A DNA stretch of 64,000 nt from Colicola sp016286205 (GTDB lineage: Bacteria; Bacteroidota; Bacteroidia; Bacteroidales; Paludibacteraceae), in contig JAEESF010000005.1 of the NCBI GenBank assembly GCA_016286205.1, positions 1-64,000 of the forward strand, read 5' to 3'. Below are positions 24,554-34,188 of the stretch, one piece after another. The position numbers were made by a program, and so were the translations under genes. The notes under the pieces are model-generated. The model was given only the letters and a program-made list of their open reading frames with translations. It made no database searches and had not been told where the DNA came from. Position 1 is the stretch's first letter; each line of letters opens with the position of its first letter.

Positions 24554-26080
24554 ATGCAGAAAATCATTATATTGGATTTCGGAAGTCAGACCACGCAACT
24601 CATTGGACGCCGCGTTCGCGAGTTGAACACCTTCTGCGAGATTCTTCCCTACAACAAGTATCCGGAGGATGACAGCGACGTGATAGGTGTTATCTTGAGC
24701 GGATCGCCGTTGAGTGTCTATCAGGAGGATGCGTTCCATGTGGACCTGAGCCGCATTCGCGGCCGTCTGCCTATTCTGGGTATTTGCTACGGCGCGCAAC
24801 TGATCAGTTATATGTATGGCGGCAAAGTGGAGAGTGCCGGAACCCGAGAGTATGGACGCCAGCAGTTGCAATATATTGACTCTGCTTGTCCGCTCTTCAA
24901 GGGATTTGATGCATTGTCCCAAGTCTGGATGTCGCACGGAGACAGCATCACTCAGCTGCCCGAGGGCGCACGCCGAGTAGCTTCGACTCAGACCGTAGAG
25001 AACGCGGCTTATTATATCTCGGAAGCACAGCCGATATTCGGTACGCAATTCCATCCGGAGGTGTTCCATACGCTGCAAGGAACGTTGCTGCTGAAGAATT
25101 TCGTGATTGATGTCTGCGGCTCGCGGCAGGAGTGGAGTGCAGAAGCGTTTGTAGAGACTACAGTACAAGAGTTGCGTCAGCAGATCGGTAACGATCGCGT
25201 CATTCTCGGACTCTCCGGAGGCGTAGATTCTTCCGTAGTGGCAGTACTGCTCCATCGTGCCATTGGCGACCAAGTGACTTGTATCTTCGTTGATCACGGT
25301 ATGCTGCGCAAGAATGAGTTTCGCGACGTGATGCACGATTATGAATGCTTAGGACTGAACGTGATAGGAGTAGATGCTAGCGACAAATTCTTGAGCGATT
25401 TGGCCGGAGTTAAAGATCCAGAACAGAAACGTAAGATCATCGGTCGTGATTTTGTAGAGGTATTCAATGCCGAGGCAAAGAAAATAACGGATGCCAAATG
25501 GTTGGCTCAGGGTACCATATACCCCGACCGAATTGAGAGCCTCAATATAACGGGAAAAGTGATCAAGAGTCACCACAATGTAGGTGGACTTCCTAAAGAA
25601 ATGCACCTGCAATTGTGCGAGCCTATCCGCTGGCTCTTCAAGGATGAGGTACGTCGCGTGGGCCGCAGTCTGGGTATGCCCGAACACCTGATTTCTCGCC
25701 ATCCGTTCCCGGGACCGGGTTTGGCAGTTCGTATCTTGGGCGATATCACGAGAGAAAAAGTACGCATCCTGCAAGAAGCAGACGCTATCTATATTGACAA
25801 TCTGCGCGAAGCCGGTTTGTACGATCAGATATGGCAAGCAGGTGCTATCCTGCTGAGCGAAGTTCGGTCGGTTGGTGTGATGGGCGACGAACGAACCTAT
25901 GAGAACCCGATCGCGTTGCGCGCAGTTACTTCCAGCGATGCTATGACAGCCGACTGGGCACACATACCGTACGAGGTGCTGGCTAAGATTAGTAATGAGA
26001 TTATAAACAAAGTGAAGGGAGTGAACCGAGTATGCTATGACATCTCGTCTAAGCCACCTTCAACAATCGAATGGGAATAA
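24554..26080 (+). CDS. guaA: GMP synthase (glutamine-hydrolysing)
   Basis: A 508-residue enzyme aminating XMP to GMP. N-terminal class I glutamine amidotransferase with nucleophile in LGICYGAQL (Cys near residue 78) and His/Glu in TQFHPEVFHT. The PP-loop ATP pyrophosphatase has LGLSGGVDSSVVAVLL (about residues 219-234), followed by the C-terminal dimerisation domain ending PPSTIEWE. It follows guaB by 15 nt. Its stop and the purE start are one base apart, in a junction whose sequence recurs at purA/carA. Confidence 0.97.
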   Translation: MQKIIILDFGSQTTQLIGRRVRELNTFCEILPYNKYPEDDSDVIGVILSGSPLSVYQEDAFHVDLSRIRGRLPILGICYGAQLISYMYGGKVESAGTREYGRQQLQYIDSACPLFKGFDALSQVWMSHGDSITQLPEGARRVASTQTVENAAYYISEAQPIFGTQFHPEVFHTLQGTLLLKNFVIDVCGSRQEWSAEAFVETTVQELRQQIGNDRVILGLSGGVDSSVVAVLLHRAIGDQVTCIFVDHGMLRKNEFRDVMHDYECLGLNVIGVDASDKFLSDLAGVKDPEQKRKIIGRDFVEVFNAEAKKITDAKWLAQGTIYPDRIESLNITGKVIKSHHNVGGLPKEMHLQLCEPIRWLFKDEVRRVGRSLGMPEHLISRHPFPGPGLAVRILGDITREKVRILQEADAIYIDNLREAGLYDQIWQAGAILLSEVRSVGVMGDERTYENPIALRAVTSSDAMTADWAHIPYEVLAKISNEIINKVKGVNRVCYDISSKPPSTIEWE

Positions 26081-26106
26081 TATGAAAAACGAAGTTAATC
26101 GTGCTC
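26074..26106 (+). repeat. Junction element, copy 1 (guaA/purE)
   Basis: The end of guaA and the first codons of purE contain ATGAAAAAC, one base, then AAGTTAATCGTGC. The same text with a single change occurs at purA/carA (38813-38838), and the bases before it (TGG..ATAA) are alike too. Both proteins therefore begin MKN(E/Q)VNRA. The second copy is listed at its own position. Confidence 0.8.
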
Positions 26107-26579
26107 GTGCAGCGAAAGTAGGAGTTATTATGGGGTCGGCTAGCGATCTGCCAGTCATGCAGGCTGCTATTGATACCCTCCAGTCATTTGGAATCGAAGT
26201 CGACAAGCGTGTTATCTCTGCCCACCGTGCTGCTCATGCGCTGATGGAGTGGGCCGAATCGGCCGAGGAACGCGGACTGAGTATTATCATTGCCGGTGCA
26301 GGCGGTGCAGCCCATTTGGCAGGTGTGATAGCGGGACTAACCCAACTCCCTGTTATCGGTGTGCCTGTTCGCTCCAAGACGTTGGATGGACTGGATAGCC
26401 TTTTGTCGATGGTGCAGATGCCAAGCGGTATTCCTGTCGCTACGGTCGCTATCGATGGAGCCAAAAATGCAGCCTTGCTGGCGGTTAGCATTCTCGCTCT
26501 CCAGGACGCCCAATTGCGCCAACAGTATATCGACTTCCGTCGTCAGCAAACAGAAAAAGTTCTAGCTACTACTATCTGA
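26082..26579 (+). CDS. purE: N5-carboxyaminoimidazole ribonucleotide mutase (PurE)
   Basis: The start at 26082 gives 165 residues: an unusual 12-residue N-terminal extension (MKNEVNRARAAK), then the class I core VGVIMGSASDLPVM, ISAHRAAHALMEW, AGAGGAAHLAGVIAGLT and LLSMVQMPSGIPVATVAI. It makes CAIR for step 6 of purine synthesis. Class I PurE normally works with PurK, which is not in the window; PurK may lie elsewhere, or high CO2 may make it dispensable. An in-frame ATG at 26037 lies inside guaA and is less likely. It runs to one base before purL. Confidence 0.93.
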   Translation: MKNEVNRARAAKVGVIMGSASDLPVMQAAIDTLQSFGIEVDKRVISAHRAAHALMEWAESAEERGLSIIIAGAGGAAHLAGVIAGLTQLPVIGVPVRSKTLDGLDSLLSMVQMPSGIPVATVAIDGAKNAALLAVSILALQDAQLRQQYIDFRRQQTEKVLATTI

Positions 26580-26580
26580 T

Positions 26581-29500
26581 ATGAACTACAGACTTTTTGT
26601 AGAGAAAAAAGAGGGATTTAGAGTTGAGGCGGATAGTCTTCGCCAAGAATTGAACGAGAATCTTCGCTTGCATATCCAACATATGCGCTATTTGGCTGTG
26701 TACGATCTCTTTGGTTTCAGCCAGGAGTTGTTGGAGAAAGCCCGATACAGTGTCTTTGGGGAGATTGTGACCGACAGCGTGATGGATTCTCTCGATTTGG
26801 AAGGAAAGAAATACCTGGCGGTAGAGTTTATTCCCGGACAGTTCGACCAACGCGCAGCATCGGCTATCGACTGTGTGCATCTGATTGATCCGAATGCCGA
26901 TATAGATATTCGTTCTAGCCGATTGCTCATTTTCGATGACAAACTAACCGAGGATGAGTTGGCTCGTATTCGCCACTACTATATCAATGCCGTTGAGGCG
27001 CGCGAGAAAGATCTGAGTATTCTCAACAGCCACCTCACAGCAGAAGTCAAGCCATTGGCTTCGCTAGCCGGATTCACGGCCATGCCACGCGACCAATATG
27101 CTGCTTTTTGCAAGCAATGGGGATTGGCCATGAACGCCGATGATCTGGAGTGCGTAGTCCGTTATTTTCTCAATGAGAAGCGTGATCCGACTGAGACCGA
27201 ACTGCGTATCTTGGATACCTATTGGTCCGACCACTGCCGTCATACCACTTTCACTACTATTCTAACGGATATAGAGGTAGAGGACTCGTTCATCAAAACC
27301 GATATAGAGGACCAACTGCAGAATTTCCACCATATCCGTATGGAACTCGGTCGCGAGGAAAAACCATTGTGTTTGATGGAATTGGCTACTATCGGCGCTC
27401 GCTACTTGAAGAAACAGGGCCTGCTCGATGATTTGGAGGTGAGCGAAGAGAACAATGCATGCTCCATCTTCATCGATGTAGATGTGGAAGGCCGTGTGGA
27501 GAAATGGTTGCTGCAATTCAAGAACGAGACGCACAATCACCCGACAGAGATTGAGCCGTTCGGCGGTGCCAGTACTTGTTTAGGCGGTGCCATCCGTGAC
27601 CCGCTGTCCGGCCGTGCCTATGTCTATCAGGCTATGCGCGTGACCGGAGCAGGTGATATTTACGCTCCGGTTACCGAGACATTAGCGGGGAAATTACCAC
27701 AACAGATAATTTCGCGTAAGGCAGCAGCCGGTTATTCCAGTTATGGCAACCAGATAGGTTTGGCGACGACGCACGTGCGTGAGATTTACCACCCTTCGTA
27801 TGTGGCCAAACGATTGGAGGTCGGTGCCGTGGTAGGCGCAGTCAAAGCAGACGCTGTGCGTCGCGAGAGTCCGGCGCCTGGCGATGTCATTCTGCTCTTA
27901 GGCGGACGCACTGGACGCGACGGAATTGGTGGCGCAACCGGTTCGAGTAAAGAACATACAGAGGCCTCGTTGGAATCGTGTGGAAGCGAAGTACAGAAGG
28001 GTAACGCACCTGAAGAAAGAAAAATCCAACGTTTGTTCCGTCGCAAAGAGGTAACGCGGCTGATTAAGAAATCAAACGATTTTGGTGCAGGAGGTGTGAG
28101 TGTCGCCATAGGTGAGCTGGCAGATGGACTGGATATCTATTTGGATCGTGTACCGACCAAATATTCCGGTTTGAACCCGACAGAATTGGCTATCTCGGAA
28201 TCGCAAGAACGCATGGCAGTGGTAGTGGAGAAAAAAGATCAAGCTGCTTTTGAACACTATTGCCATCTGGATAATATCGAGGTAACTCATGTAGCAGACG
28301 TGACCGACACCGGTCGCATGCGTCAATTCTACAAAGACCAGTTGATTGCCGACCTGAGTCGCGCATTCATCGATTCAGCCGGCGCCAAGCATTATGCTGC
28401 GGCTACTATCCTACCAGTGGAGGAACGCAATCCGTTCCGTCAAACTATTTCCGGCAATTCTCTCTTTGAACGCATGAGCCGCGTGATGTCCTCTGCCAAT
28501 GTGACCAGTCAAAAGGGTCTGATAGAAGAGTTTGACGCTACTATCGGTCGTTCAACGGTATTGATGCCTTTCGGCGGACGCACCCAACGCAGCGAGACAC
28601 AAGTCAGTGTCCAGAAACTGCCGACAGACGGACTCACCAACACGGCTTCTATCATGGCTTTTGGATACAATCCGTTCATTGCGGAGTGGAGCCCGTATCA
28701 CGGTGCTGCTTATGCCGTAGTAGAAGCGTGCAGCAAGGTTGTCGCAGCCGGCGCAGACTATAGTCATATGCGATTCAGCTACCAGGAGTATTTCGAGCGC
28801 ATGACCGACGATCGTCACAGTTGGGGCAAACCGCTCAGCGCATTGCTCGGTGCTCTGAAGATGCAAGTGGCATTGGGCTTGCCGTCTATCGGTGGCAAAG
28901 ACTCAATGTCCGGTACATTCGAGCACATCTCTGTTCCCCCAACGCTCATCGCCTTTGGTATAACGACAGTAGCTGCAGACAAAGTGATCAGTACCGATCT
29001 CAAGAAAGAAGGCAACCGCCTATATCTCCTGCAGCACAAACCATTGGCTAACTATATGCCGAATACAGACCAACTGAAACAATTGTGGGAAGAGACCACC
29101 AAGGCCATTCAGTCGGGTCAGATTGTTTCGGCTTATGCTTTGGGCTTTGGCGGTGTATGCGAGGCACTGGCCAAGATGTCGTTCGGCAATGAAAAGGGCG
29201 CAGATATTCGCGTGGACGAGCAGTTGCTCTATGATTATCAGTATGGTAGCATTCTGGTGGAAGCTAATCAAGAACTCAATATCAAAAATGCTATTTTCCT
29301 GGGCCGGGTAACCGATGGCGCTGACCTTGTTATCAACGATGAATCGATTAGCCGAGAGACGCTCTACGAAGCATGCACAAGTCCGTTTAACAAAGTATAT
29401 CCGGCAACCAAGTTGGCTCAACACCAAGAGTTGTTGCCAAATGGTGTCGAGATCAAACCCTGCGCACAAGAACCTATCGTTCATCAGGATTTGAAAGGAA

Positions 29501-30303
29501 ATTCACCGGTTGTTTATCTTCCGGTATTCCCGGGCACCAACTGCGATTACGATAGTGCTAAGGCATGGCGCAAAGCGGGAGCAGAAGTCGAGGTGACTAT
29601 CTTCCGCAATCTAACCGACCAAGATGTGACAAGTTCTATCAATGAGATGGTGGAGCATATCAATCGTGCTCAAATACTGATGCTGTCTGGCGGTTTCTCG
29701 CTTGGTGACGAACCGGACGGATCAGCCAAATTCATCGTATCGGTTATCAATCAAAACAAGGTGAGCCAAGCCATACAGGGTCTTCTCGACCGCGGCGGAT
29801 TGATCATGGGTATCTGCAATGGTTTCCAAGCACTGGTTAAGTCCGGCCTGTTGCCTTATGGCCGGTTGGGGAAAGTGACTCCGGCCAGTCCGACCTTATT
29901 CCGCAACGATATCAATCGTCACGTTTCGCAGATGGTAACTACTACGATCACCTCCACTAAGGGCCCGTGGCTAAAAGGTATGACCATCGGAGATCTGCAT
30001 AGTATAGCAGTAAGTCATGGCGAAGGTAAATTCGTGGTCAGCGAAGAATTGGCTCGCCAGTTGTTCGCGAATGGTCAGGTCGCCTTCCGCTATGCCGATC
30101 CACTTACGGGAAAAGCCACTATGGAATCCCCGTACAACCCCAACGGTTCGTGTTATGCCATTGAGGGACTTGTCTCTCCTAATGGACAGATATTAGGAAA
30201 AATGGGCCACTCAGAACGTTGGGAAGAGGGAGTCTTCACCAATATCGCAGGCAATAAGAATCAACCGCTATTCGAAAATGCGGTCAACTATTTTAAAAAT
30301 TAA
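26581..30303 (+). CDS. purL: Phosphoribosylformylglycinamidine synthase, large single-chain form
   Basis: A 1240-residue enzyme converting FGAR to FGAM with glutamine and ATP, step 4. An N-terminal PurS-like part, a linker with LDTYWSDHCRHTTF (about residues 207-220), two AIRS-like ATP-binding halves (ETHNHPTEIEPFGGA; SIGGKDSMSGTFEH) and a C-terminal class I glutaminase (MGICNGFQALV, SHGEGKFV). This is the fused Proteobacteria/eukaryote-type PurL, not the PurSLQ complex. It begins one base after purE. Confidence 0.97.
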   Translation: MNYRLFVEKKEGFRVEADSLRQELNENLRLHIQHMRYLAVYDLFGFSQELLEKARYSVFGEIVTDSVMDSLDLEGKKYLAVEFIPGQFDQRAASAIDCVHLIDPNADIDIRSSRLLIFDDKLTEDELARIRHYYINAVEAREKDLSILNSHLTAEVKPLASLAGFTAMPRDQYAAFCKQWGLAMNADDLECVVRYFLNEKRDPTETELRILDTYWSDHCRHTTFTTILTDIEVEDSFIKTDIEDQLQNFHHIRMELGREEKPLCLMELATIGARYLKKQGLLDDLEVSEENNACSIFIDVDVEGRVEKWLLQFKNETHNHPTEIEPFGGASTCLGGAIRDPLSGRAYVYQAMRVTGAGDIYAPVTETLAGKLPQQIISRKAAAGYSSYGNQIGLATTHVREIYHPSYVAKRLEVGAVVGAVKADAVRRESPAPGDVILLLGGRTGRDGIGGATGSSKEHTEASLESCGSEVQKGNAPEERKIQRLFRRKEVTRLIKKSNDFGAGGVSVAIGELADGLDIYLDRVPTKYSGLNPTELAISESQERMAVVVEKKDQAAFEHYCHLDNIEVTHVADVTDTGRMRQFYKDQLIADLSRAFIDSAGAKHYAAATILPVEERNPFRQTISGNSLFERMSRVMSSANVTSQKGLIEEFDATIGRSTVLMPFGGRTQRSETQVSVQKLPTDGLTNTASIMAFGYNPFIAEWSPYHGAAYAVVEACSKVVAAGADYSHMRFSYQEYFERMTDDRHSWGKPLSALLGALKMQVALGLPSIGGKDSMSGTFEHISVPPTLIAFGITTVAADKVISTDLKKEGNRLYLLQHKPLANYMPNTDQLKQLWEETTKAIQSGQIVSAYALGFGGVCEALAKMSFGNEKGADIRVDEQLLYDYQYGSILVEANQELNIKNAIFLGRVTDGADLVINDESISRETLYEACTSPFNKVYPATKLAQHQELLPNGVEIKPCAQEPIVHQDLKGNSPVVYLPVFPGTNCDYDSAKAWRKAGAEVEVTIFRNLTDQDVTSSINEMVEHINRAQILMLSGGFSLGDEPDGSAKFIVSVINQNKVSQAIQGLLDRGGLIMGICNGFQALVKSGLLPYGRLGKVTPASPTLFRNDINRHVSQMVTTTITSTKGPWLKGMTIGDLHSIAVSHGEGKFVVSEELARQLFANGQVAFRYADPLTGKATMESPYNPNGSCYAIEGLVSPNGQILGKMGHSERWEEGVFTNIAGNKNQPLFENAVNYFKN

Positions 30304-30327
30304 CAACCTAAGTAAGCAATACAACTC

Positions 30328-31359
30328 ATGGCTCAACATTACGAAGCAGCCGGCGTGAATCTCGAGGCCGGATATGAAGTAGTTAGCAGAATCAAATCGC
30401 ATGTCCGTTCTACTCAACGGTTAGGTTCAATGGGATCTATCGGTTCGTTCGGAGGAATGTTCGACCTTTCCTCTTTGGGGGTCAAAGAACCCATCTTGGT
30501 AAGCGGTACCGATGGCGTTGGTACCAAACTGAAGATAGCTTTCGCAATGGACAAGCACGATACCATTGGTATTGATGCCGTAGCAATGTGCGTGAATGAT
30601 GTATTGGCACAAGGTGCAGAGCCGCTGATATTCTTAGACTATATAGCTACAGGCCATAATATTCCTGCTCAAATTGAGGCAATCGTGAGTGGTGTGGCAG
30701 AAGGTTGCCGCCAAGCCGGTTGTGCGTTGGTAGGCGGAGAGACAGCCGAGATGCCGGGTATGTACGAGAACGGTGAATACGATATAGCAGGTTATACTAC
30801 CGGCGTGGTGGAGAAATCCAAACTGATAGACGGAACCAAAGTCAAGGTGGGCGATGTGCTGATCGGTATCAGTTCTTCCGGTGTTCACTCCAACGGATAC
30901 TCATTGGTACGTAAGATCATTGGCGATGCCAAACTGGATCTGCATACTGTTTATCCCGAATTGGATGCCCATAAGACGCTTGGCGAAGTGCTGCTCACGC
31001 CGACTAAGATATATGTCAAGCAGGTGCTCAATGTGATTCGCCAATTGGATGTACACGGCGTAGCGCATATCACCGGTGGCGGCTTCGATGAGAATATCCC
31101 GCGTATCTTCCAACCGGGGCAAGGCTTCCTTATCCAAGAAGGCAGTTGGGAAATCCTGCCTATCTTCCGATTCTTGGAAGCCAAAGGACAAGTGCCGCAT
31201 CGCGAGATGTTCAATATCTTCAATATGGGTATCGGAATGGTCTTGGCGCTAGATGCCAAAGAGGCAGATGAGGCGATTCGTATCCTCAATCAATCGGGCG
31301 AAAAGGCGCAAATCATAGGTCACGTACAGGCAGGTGACAATCAAATCGTAAGTAAATAA
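30328..31359 (+). CDS. purM: Phosphoribosylformylglycinamidine cyclo-ligase
   Basis: A 343-residue AIR synthetase closing FGAM to AIR, step 5. PurM-family landmarks: VSGTDGVGTKLKIAF (about residues 58-72), GIDAVAMCVNDVLAQGAEPLIFLDYIA, VGGETAEMPGMY and GVHSNGYSLVRKI. Length is typical. It lies 24 nt after purL, so the enzyme that makes its substrate is encoded immediately upstream. Confidence 0.96.
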   Translation: MAQHYEAAGVNLEAGYEVVSRIKSHVRSTQRLGSMGSIGSFGGMFDLSSLGVKEPILVSGTDGVGTKLKIAFAMDKHDTIGIDAVAMCVNDVLAQGAEPLIFLDYIATGHNIPAQIEAIVSGVAEGCRQAGCALVGGETAEMPGMYENGEYDIAGYTTGVVEKSKLIDGTKVKVGDVLIGISSSGVHSNGYSLVRKIIGDAKLDLHTVYPELDAHKTLGEVLLTPTKIYVKQVLNVIRQLDVHGVAHITGGGFDENIPRIFQPGQGFLIQEGSWEILPIFRFLEAKGQVPHREMFNIFNMGIGMVLALDAKEADEAIRILNQSGEKAQIIGHVQAGDNQIVSK

Positions 31360-31375
31360 AATAGAGATAGGTAGC

Positions 31376-32938
31376 ATGGTACAAAAAAGAGCATTAGTCA
31401 GTGTGAGCGACAAGACGGGCTTGGTTGAGTTTGTCAAAGGATTGCAAGCTGCCAACTGGCAGATTATCGCCACAGGAGGTACACAAAAACTTTTGGAAGA
31501 GAGTGGTGTAGTCACTATCGGAATTAGTGAGGTGACGGGTTTTCCGGAGATCTGTGACGGTCGCGTCAAGACACTTCATCCTAAGGTGCACGGTGCATTG
31601 CTGGCCCGTCGCGACGAACCCTCTCATATGGAGGCTTTGCAGCAGAATGGCATAGGTTTGATAGACCTTGTGTGTGTCAACCTCTATCCGTTCCGTCAGA
31701 CGATTGCCAAAGAAGGTACTACTATGGCTGAGGCTATTGAGAAAATCGATATAGGTGGCCCGTCCATGTTGCGTTCGGCCGCTAAGAACTGGAACGATGT
31801 GACCGTTGTATGTGATCCTGCTGATTATGAACGTGTCCTCAACGAGATTAAGGCAGAAGGCAACACTAAGAAAGAGACACGTCTGCAATTGAGTGCCAAA
31901 GCTTACACCCATACCGCAGAATACGATATGTGTATTGCCACCTATATGCGTCGTGCTGCAGGTCTCAACGAGAAACTCTTTCTCGAGTATGATCTCAAAC
32001 AAGGTCTGCGTTATGGAGAGAATCCGCACCAAGACGCTAAGTTCTATGCATCTATGGAGCCGGTCCCTTATTCGCTCGCATCGGCTCGCCAGTTACACGG
32101 CAAGGAATTGTCTTACAACAATATTCAGGATGCCAATGCCGCACTCAATATCGTACGCGAGTTCGGCCAAACTCCGTTCTGCGTAGGCCTCAAGCACATG
32201 AACCCATGCGGAGCCGCGATTGGCAAAGATGGTGTAGAGGCATGGACCAAAGCCTACGAGGCAGACAAAGTTTCTATCTTCGGTGGGATCGTAGCCACCA
32301 ACTGCGTAGTGACCAAAGAGATGGCCGAACTCATGCATCCTATCTTCTTGGAGATCATTATGGCGCCTCAGTTTACGCAAGAGGCATTGGATATACTGAC
32401 AACCAAGAAAAATCTTCGTCTGTTAGAAGTAGATATGTCTTCGGTTTCCGCTCAACAAATGCAGTATGTATCGGTCAATGGAGGTCTGCTGGCTCAGCAA
32501 CTCGATATGGAGACGATTACTCTAAAGGCCGACATGTGTGTTACTTCGACCAAACCGACAGATCAACAGATGACGGATATGCAGTTCGCATGGCGCATCG
32601 TCAAACATGTCAAGTCCAACGCTATTGTGGTCGTTAAGAACGGTCGTACGTATGGTGTGGGAGCCGGTCAGATGAATCGTGTCGGTTCTGCCGCTATCGC
32701 TCTGAAACAGGCGCAGGACTCGCTCGCAGAACAAGGCATCGACATCAAGAAAGCCGGTCTGGTAATGGCATCGGACGGTTTCTTCCCATTTGGCGACAGT
32801 GTTGAGAGTGCTGCGGAATATGGAATAACCGCTATTGTTCAACCGGGTGGAAGTGTGCGCGATGCGGAAAGTATCGATGCTGCAAATGCCCATCAAATAG
32901 CAATGCTCTTTACCGGCATGCGTCATTTCAAACACTAA
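31376..32938 (+). CDS. purH: Bifunctional AICAR transformylase/IMP cyclohydrolase
   Basis: A 520-residue enzyme for the last two steps to IMP. The N-terminal cyclohydrolase of MGS fold shows ALVSVSDKTGLVEF and GRVKTLHPKVHGALLARR. The transformylase half has LRYGENPHQDAKFY, KHMNPCGAAIG and GAGQMNRVGSAAIAL. It uses 10-formyl-THF, whose precursor metabolism involves the nearby folD. Its TAA shares a base with the purD ATG (TAATG). Confidence 0.96.
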   Translation: MVQKRALVSVSDKTGLVEFVKGLQAANWQIIATGGTQKLLEESGVVTIGISEVTGFPEICDGRVKTLHPKVHGALLARRDEPSHMEALQQNGIGLIDLVCVNLYPFRQTIAKEGTTMAEAIEKIDIGGPSMLRSAAKNWNDVTVVCDPADYERVLNEIKAEGNTKKETRLQLSAKAYTHTAEYDMCIATYMRRAAGLNEKLFLEYDLKQGLRYGENPHQDAKFYASMEPVPYSLASARQLHGKELSYNNIQDANAALNIVREFGQTPFCVGLKHMNPCGAAIGKDGVEAWTKAYEADKVSIFGGIVATNCVVTKEMAELMHPIFLEIIMAPQFTQEALDILTTKKNLRLLEVDMSSVSAQQMQYVSVNGGLLAQQLDMETITLKADMCVTSTKPTDQQMTDMQFAWRIVKHVKSNAIVVVKNGRTYGVGAGQMNRVGSAAIALKQAQDSLAEQGIDIKKAGLVMASDGFFPFGDSVESAAEYGITAIVQPGGSVRDAESIDAANAHQIAMLFTGMRHFKH

Positions 32939-34188
32939 TGAAAAAGGTTTTAGTCATAGGATCCGGAGGTCGTGAGCACGCCATTGTGTATCAGCTGAGT
33001 CGCAGCTCGCAAGTAGAGCATATCTATTGTGCTCCGGGCAATGCGGGTATCGCTCAATCGGCTGAGTGTGTCGCCATAGCCGATACAGATGTAGAGCAGT
33101 TGCTTTCGTTTGCGCGTGAGAAGCAGATCGATTTGTGTGTAGTAGGTCCGGAGGCCGCTTTGGCTGCCGGAGTAGTAGATGCCTTCCGCGCTGCAGGGAT
33201 ACCGATCTTTGGTCATACCAAGGCTGCGACGCAGATTGAAGCCAGCAAGGAGTTTGCGAAAGAACTGATGGCTCGCTACGACGTGCCTACGGCAGCCTAT
33301 CGTAGTTTCTCTGATTATGATGAGGCTATTCGATATGTGCGTTCCCGCAATACATACCCCACGGTACTCAAATATGATGGACTGGCGGCAGGCAAAGGTG
33401 TGGTGATTGCACAAAACGAACAAGAGGCGCAGCAGGCACTCAGCGATATGCTGGTAGGCGAAGCTTTTGGTAAAGGCAAAGTGGTTATCGAGGATTTTTT
33501 GGAGGGTCCAGAATTTTCTTTCATGGCTTTCGTTGATCATCATCGTGTCTATCCGATGCCTCTCAGTCAGGACCACAAGCGCGTCTTCGATGGAGACAAA
33601 GGACCCAATACCGGTGGAATGGGAGCCTATACTCCGTTGCCTTTTATTAGTGCAGAGGAAGAGAAATGGGCACAGGAACATATCCTTCAACGCGTCGCGG
33701 ACGCGATGGTTCAAGAGGGCAAACCCTTGACAGGTGTTCTCTACGGAGGCTTGATGAAAACCGCAGACGGCATTCGCGTGATCGAATTCAATGCTCGTTT
33801 TGGAGACCCGGAGACAGAAGTCGTGCTTCCTCTCTTGGAAAGCGATGCATATACGGTCTTCCATGCTATTGCTACGGGCGAACCATTGGACAATATCCAA
33901 TGGCGTAAGCAAGCTACGGTTGGCGTAGTGATGGCTTCTTGTGGGTACCCGGGCGCTTATACCAAGGGCGCTGAGATTACGGGCCTAGAGAATTTTGACG
34001 GACTGGTGCTCCATATGGGCACATTGCTTAAGGAAGGTCATCTACGGACCAATGGAGGACGTGTACTTATGTGTGTCGCTTACGGAGATAATATCTGCCA
34101 AGCGCAGCAGAAAGTATATGCTGAGATTAAGAAAATACACTGTACAAACTTGTTCTACCGGAAAGATATCGCACATTGGGCTTTATGA
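32938..34188 (+). CDS. purD: Phosphoribosylamine-glycine ligase
   Basis: A 416-residue ATP-grasp enzyme joining glycine to phosphoribosylamine, step 2. MKKVLVIGSGGREHAIVY at the N-terminus, the ATP-grasp core (VLKYDGLAAGKGVVIA), GPNTGGMGAYTPLP and RFGDPETEVVLPLL are diagnostic. No fusion to purM or purN. Coupled by 1-4 base overlaps to purH and folD. Confidence 0.96.
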   Translation: MKKVLVIGSGGREHAIVYQLSRSSQVEHIYCAPGNAGIAQSAECVAIADTDVEQLLSFAREKQIDLCVVGPEAALAAGVVDAFRAAGIPIFGHTKAATQIEASKEFAKELMARYDVPTAAYRSFSDYDEAIRYVRSRNTYPTVLKYDGLAAGKGVVIAQNEQEAQQALSDMLVGEAFGKGKVVIEDFLEGPEFSFMAFVDHHRVYPMPLSQDHKRVFDGDKGPNTGGMGAYTPLPFISAEEEKWAQEHILQRVADAMVQEGKPLTGVLYGGLMKTADGIRVIEFNARFGDPETEVVLPLLESDAYTVFHAIATGEPLDNIQWRKQATVGVVMASCGYPGAYTKGAEITGLENFDGLVLHMGTLLKEGHLRTNGGRVLMCVAYGDNICQAQQKVYAEIKKIHCTNLFYRKDIAHWAL

